From NCBI GenBank assembly GCA_018222585.1, contig JAAFAB010000003.1:437781-501780 (forward strand): 64,000 bases of DNA. The letters run 5' to 3'. This DNA is from Paracoccaceae bacterium. GTDB taxonomy: Bacteria; Pseudomonadota; Alphaproteobacteria; Rhodobacterales; Rhodobacteraceae. This document shows, one piece after another, positions 60,882-64,000 of the stretch. The notes under the pieces were generated by a model. That model ran no database searches. It was not told the origin of the DNA and saw only the letters and a list, made by a program, of their open reading frames with translations. The position numbers were made by a program, and so were the translations under genes. Every line of letters begins with the position of its first letter. The stretch's first letter is position 1.

Positions 60882-62282
60882 TCAGGCGACGTCGACTTCG
60901 CCCGGGGCACCCTCTTCCGCCAGTTCCTCGGCGGTCTCCTGCGGCAGCACGAGGTTCAGGATGATCGACAGCGCCGCTGCGGGCAGCAGGCCCGAGGTCA
61001 TCAGGATCTGCAGCGTGCGCGGGAGGTGCTGCAGCGCCGTCGGCTCAAGCTGCAGCCCGAAGCCGACCGAGAGCGACACGGCGAGGATGATCATGTTGCG
61101 CCGGTTCCAGGCGACCTCGGACAGCATGTTGATGCCCGAGGCGGCGACCATGCCGAACATGACGATCACGCCACCGCCCAGCACGTTGATCGGCACCGTG
61201 TTGATCACCGCGCCGACCTTGGGCACCAGCCCGCAGACGATCAGGAAGACCGCGCCGATGGTCACCACGTGGCGGCTCATCACGCCGGTCATGGCGATCA
61301 GCCCGACGTTCTGGCTGAACGAAGTGTTGGGCAGCCCGCCGAAGACACCGGCGATCGCGGTGCCCAGACCGTCGGCGAAGGTCGCGCCCTCGATCTCCTT
61401 GTCGGTGGCCTCGCGCCCCGCGCCGCCCTTGGTGATGCCCGAAGTGTCACCCACCGTCTCGATGGCCGAGATCACCGCCATGAAGCACATGCCGACAATG
61501 ATCGCCGGATCGAAGCTGAACCCCCACTTGAAGGGCGAGGGCAGGTCGAAGAGCGCCGCCCGCCCGACATTGCCGAAGCTGACCTGACCCATGGCGGCGG
61601 CCACGAGATAGCCCGCCAGGATGCCGATCAGCACCGAGGCAACCGACAGCAGCCCGGTGGTGAAGAACGACAGCGCCAGCGCCACGACGATCACCACCAG
61701 CGCCGGGAACCACATGGCGAGGGTGCCGAACTCGGGCTTGCCGACCAGCGGCACGCCCCCGGCGGCATATTGGATGCCGGTCTTCAGCAGTGCCAGGCCG
61801 ATCATCAGCACGATCAGGCCGGTCACCAGCGGCGGCAGGGCAAAGCGGATGCGGCCAATGAAGAAGCCGAGGCAGAAGTGGAAGATGCCGCCGATCACCA
61901 CGCCGGTCATCAGCCCCGACATGCCGTCGACGCCGAGGCCCGCCACCGCCGGGATCATCACCGGCAGGAAGGCGAAGGAGGTGCCCTGCACGATCGGCAG
62001 CCGTGCCCCGACGGGGCCCATGCCGATGGCCTGGAACAGCGTGGCGACCCCGGCGAAGAGCATCGCCATCTGGATCATGTAGGTCATGTCCGGGAAGCCG
62101 AGCGCCCCCTGGTCGGATCCGAAGCCGAAGCCCGCCGCCCCGGCGATGATGATCGAGGGGGTGACGTTCGAGGCGAACATCGCCAGCACGTGCTGGATCC
62201 CCAGAGGCACCGCATTGGCGAGCGGCGGCATGTAGTTCGGGTCCCGCAGCTGTTCTGCGGTGCCCAGAGATGTGTCGGTCAT
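60882..62282 (-). CDS. NCS2-family purine (xanthine/uric acid) permease
   Basis: The 466-residue protein has the ~14 membrane segments of NCS2 nucleobase:cation symporters. The signature GLGTAIAGVFGGLPNTSFSQNVGLIAMTGVMSR carries the QNVG motif of the xanthine/urate branch, and AVISAIETVGDTSGITKGG has the substrate Glu. Being beside allA, allE and uraD, a uric-acid or xanthine importer is most likely. The ATG at 62282 is chosen over 62318 (GGGGA upstream). Confidence 0.9.
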   Translation of the reverse strand: MTDTSLGTAEQLRDPNYMPPLANAVPLGIQHVLAMFASNVTPSIIIAGAAGFGFGSDQGALGFPDMTYMIQMAMLFAGVATLFQAIGMGPVGARLPIVQGTSFAFLPVMIPAVAGLGVDGMSGLMTGVVIGGIFHFCLGFFIGRIRFALPPLVTGLIVLMIGLALLKTGIQYAAGGVPLVGKPEFGTLAMWFPALVVIVVALALSFFTTGLLSVASVLIGILAGYLVAAAMGQVSFGNVGRAALFDLPSPFKWGFSFDPAIIVGMCFMAVISAIETVGDTSGITKGGAGREATDKEIEGATFADGLGTAIAGVFGGLPNTSFSQNVGLIAMTGVMSRHVVTIGAVFLIVCGLVPKVGAVINTVPINVLGGGVIVMFGMVAASGINMLSEVAWNRRNMIILAVSLSVGFGLQLEPTALQHLPRTLQILMTSGLLPAAALSIILNLVLPQETAEELAEEGAPGEVDVA

Positions 62283-62354
62283 TGTACCGTCCCCTGTCGT
62301 TTCCTGGAAAACTGTCAATTGCTGGAAAAGGCCCCTCTTGGCGGGGGCTCGTTT

Positions 62355-62849
62355 TCAGATGATGACAGTAAATTGACGATCCAGGAAATGTTCTTCGAGG
62401 TTCGGCGTGTCGCCGATACGGTCGATGACGGCGAAAAGGCCCGGCTCTGCCAGCGGGGTAAGCACGCCGTGCCAGGTGCCGCGGTGGAAATTCACCCCCT
62501 GGCCGGGCTGCGGCAGGAAGGCCAGGGGCGCGCCGGGCACGCCGCCTGCGTCCGGCGCCACGATCACCAGCCAGGCGGCTTCGGACATCGGGATGAAGGC
62601 CTGAGAGCCCTCGGGATGCCGCTCCAGCAGGTCGCAGACATAGGGCAGGGCGCGCGGCTGCGCGTTGAACAGGGAAATCCCGGCGCGCCCGCCGGGACCG
62701 AAATCAAGCTGCGCGCGGTCGTGGAAACGCTCGCACATGCCGGCGTTGATCAGCTTGTCGTAATCGCCGCGCAGCTCCAGCACGTCGCCGAAGGGGGCGA
62801 AGGCCCCGGCGGTCAGGGGAACCGCGCGGATCGTCGGCCCGTCGTTCAC
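62355..62849 (-). CDS. allA: Ureidoglycolate lyase
   Basis: AllA splits ureidoglycolate into glyoxylate and urea. The 164-residue protein matches the family: AGAFAPFGDVLELRG at the start, LDFGPGGRAGISLFNAQPRALPYVCDLLERHPEGSQAFIP and NFHRGTWHGVLTPL. The start is GTG at 62849, whose GTGA overlaps the allE stop, and GGAG lies eight bases upstream. It is coupled to allE, which produces its substrate. Confidence 0.9.
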   Translation of the reverse strand: MNDGPTIRAVPLTAGAFAPFGDVLELRGDYDKLINAGMCERFHDRAQLDFGPGGRAGISLFNAQPRALPYVCDLLERHPEGSQAFIPMSEAAWLVIVAPDAGGVPGAPLAFLPQPGQGVNFHRGTWHGVLTPLAEPGLFAVIDRIGDTPNLEEHFLDRQFTVII

Positions 62850-63664
62850 AGGGTCAGCTCCGGCAGGCGGTTCACGTCCTTGTAGAGCAGGTAGCGGAAG
62901 GGCTCGTCGCCGATCTGCTCGCAGGCCTGCGGACAGAAGGCGCGCAGCCACATGAAGTCGCCCGGCCCCACGTCGACCCAGTCGGTGTTCAACAGGTAGC
63001 GGGCGCGGCCCTGAAGGACGTAGAGGCCGTGCTCCATGATATGGGTCTCGGCGAAGGGGATGCGGCCGCCGGGCAGGAAGGTGACGATGTTGACATGCAT
63101 GTCATGGCGCAGGTCGTCCGGTTCGACGAAACGGGTGGTGGCCCATTTGTCGGTATTGGACATGACGCGCGGCGCTTCCGCATCGTCGTGGTTCACGAAG
63201 CTCTCCGGTGCGGCGACGCCCTCGGCGGGCTGATAGCGCTTGCGGACCCAGTGGAAGCTGGTCGTGGCCTCGGTGCCATTGGCCAGCTGCCAGTCGGCGC
63301 CGGGGGCAAGGAAGGCATAGCCGCCGGCGGTCAGGTGATGGTCCTGCCCGTCCAGCGTCAGGGTCAGCGTGCCGTCGGTGACAAAGATCACCCCCTCGGC
63401 GCCCGGGTCGGTCTCGGGGCGGACGGTGCCGCCGCCGGGGGCCAGTTCGACGATCATCTGGCAGAAGGTCTCGGCGAAGCCCGACAGCGGGCGGGCCAGG
63501 ATCCAGGCGCGGGCGCCGGTCCAGCCGGGCAGGGCCGAGGTGACGATATCGGTCATGCAGGCGGCGGGGATCACCGCATAGGCGGTGGTGAAGCGCGCCG
63601 GGTCGTAATGCTTTTCATGCTGGGCGGGCAACCCGCCGCGCGGAGTGTAGTAGCTGCGTGTCAC
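62846..63664 (-). CDS. allE: (S)-ureidoglycine aminohydrolase
   Basis: AllE hydrolyses ureidoglycine to ureidoglycolate and ammonia. The 272-residue bicupin has RGGLPAQHEKH and TDGTLTLTLDG in the first cupin, and the metal site of the second cupin in HDMHVNIVTFLPGGRIPFAETHIMEHGLYVLQG. Its presence means the allantoate route goes through ureidoglycine (AllC-type) rather than by direct allantoicase. The start overlaps the uraD stop by four bases. Confidence 0.92.
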   Translation of the reverse strand: MTRSYYTPRGGLPAQHEKHYDPARFTTAYAVIPAACMTDIVTSALPGWTGARAWILARPLSGFAETFCQMIVELAPGGGTVRPETDPGAEGVIFVTDGTLTLTLDGQDHHLTAGGYAFLAPGADWQLANGTEATTSFHWVRKRYQPAEGVAAPESFVNHDDAEAPRVMSNTDKWATTRFVEPDDLRHDMHVNIVTFLPGGRIPFAETHIMEHGLYVLQGRARYLLNTDWVDVGPGDFMWLRAFCPQACEQIGDEPFRYLLYKDVNRLPELTL

Positions 63665-64000
63665 GCAAGAAGATCCTTCACACGGTGGTAGGCGATCCGC
63701 TCGACCTGGCGGCAGGCTTCGGCCAGCTCGGTCTCGCGGTCATGGGCCAGGCGGTCTTTCATCGCCGCCATGATCGAGGCCTTGGTATGATCCTTCACGC
63801 AGACGATGAAGGGGAAGCCGAAGGTTTCCGTGTACCGCGTGTTGCCCTCTTCGAAGAAGGCGCGTTCCTCGTCGGTCAGGGCGTCCAGCCCGGCGCTGGC
63901 CTGTTCGGCGGTGCTTTCGGCGGTCAGGCGCCTGGCGGCGGCCAGCTTGCCGGCGAGGTCGGGGTGGGCCTGCAGCACGCCCAGCCGTTCCTCGGGCGAG
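63661..64000 (-). CDS. uraD: OHCU decarboxylase, C-terminal part (5' truncated by window)
   Basis: The frame is open to the right edge; about 112 C-terminal residues are visible. Conserved UraD segments are LQAHPDLAGKL, SAGLDALTDEERAFFEEGNTRYTETFGFPFIVCVKDHTKASI and a C-terminal EACRQVERIAYHRVKDLL. UraD decarboxylates OHCU to (S)-allantoin, downstream of urate oxidase and HIU hydrolase. It heads a uraD-allE-allA run; upstream genes lie outside the window. Confidence 0.92.
   Translation of the reverse strand, partial: SPEERLGVLQAHPDLAGKLAAARRLTAESTAEQASAGLDALTDEERAFFEEGNTRYTETFGFPFIVCVKDHTKASIMAAMKDRLAHDRETELAEACRQVERIAYHRVKDLLA

Overview
The window is a high-GC, gene-dense chromosomal segment of an alphaproteobacterium, most likely Rhodobacteraceae (Rhodobacter/Roseobacter group). 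The evidence is the orphan petP-petR regulatory pair, an FzlA-type GST protein ending in YADLDF, an ALDH16-type double aldehyde dehydrogenase beside deoC, the xseB-ispA-dxs block, and the alphaproteobacterial serC leader/serC/serA arrangement. I found no tRNA, rRNA, transposase, prophage or CRISPR array. Most genes are housekeeping or transport functions. This is a by-eye annotation: family calls come from motifs, length and context, not from searches.

Layout. 1-7.9 kb: the 3' end of gltB, a small secreted repeat protein, mtgA, fzlA, queG, two neighbouring secreted repeat proteins that share a C-terminal module, and msrB-msrA. 7.9-10.2 kb: a HupE-like pair and an EamA transporter. 10.4-18.4 kb: a polyamine cluster (FAD oxidoreductase, potI-potH-potG-potF on the minus strand; a GntR regulator and an SpuC-like aminotransferase on the plus strand) with two matching TTTGATCA sites. 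18.4-24.1 kb: a small ORF, an XRE regulator fused to a dCTP-deaminase-like domain, an FNT channel, ilvE, petP-petR and an HDAC-like deacetylase. 24.1-32.9 kb: a small-molecule kinase-like gene, xseB-ispA-dxs, an Mrr-type endonuclease, exoD, an epimerase-like gene, amn and an HU gene.

33-42 kb: a MarR-controlled EmrAB-like efflux operon with two operator-like repeats, EamA plus cupin, a CcdA-like/thioredoxin pair, an AEC transporter and aroC. 42-46 kb: a TPP riboswitch followed by thiB-thiP-thiQ and a divergent DgoK-like gene. 46-52 kb: deoC and ALDH16, GNAT plus aldose epimerase, and an ArsR/AHSA1/YCII operon. 52-57 kb: the complete phosphorylated serine pathway (serB facing serC-serA). 57-61 kb: an Rrf2 regulator with a CxxC flavoprotein, a phosphatase and a thiolase. 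61-64 kb: a purine/ureide catabolic cluster (NCS2 permease, allA, allE, uraD running off the right edge).

Two families of palindromic intergenic repeats are scattered through the window. One is built around CGGAGTATTTTCAGCC and the other around GTAGGGTGG. The least conventional items are the XRE/dCTP-deaminase-like fusion, in which the residue aligned with the catalytic glutamate is alanine, and the adjacent pair of secreted proteins with a common 35-residue C-terminus.
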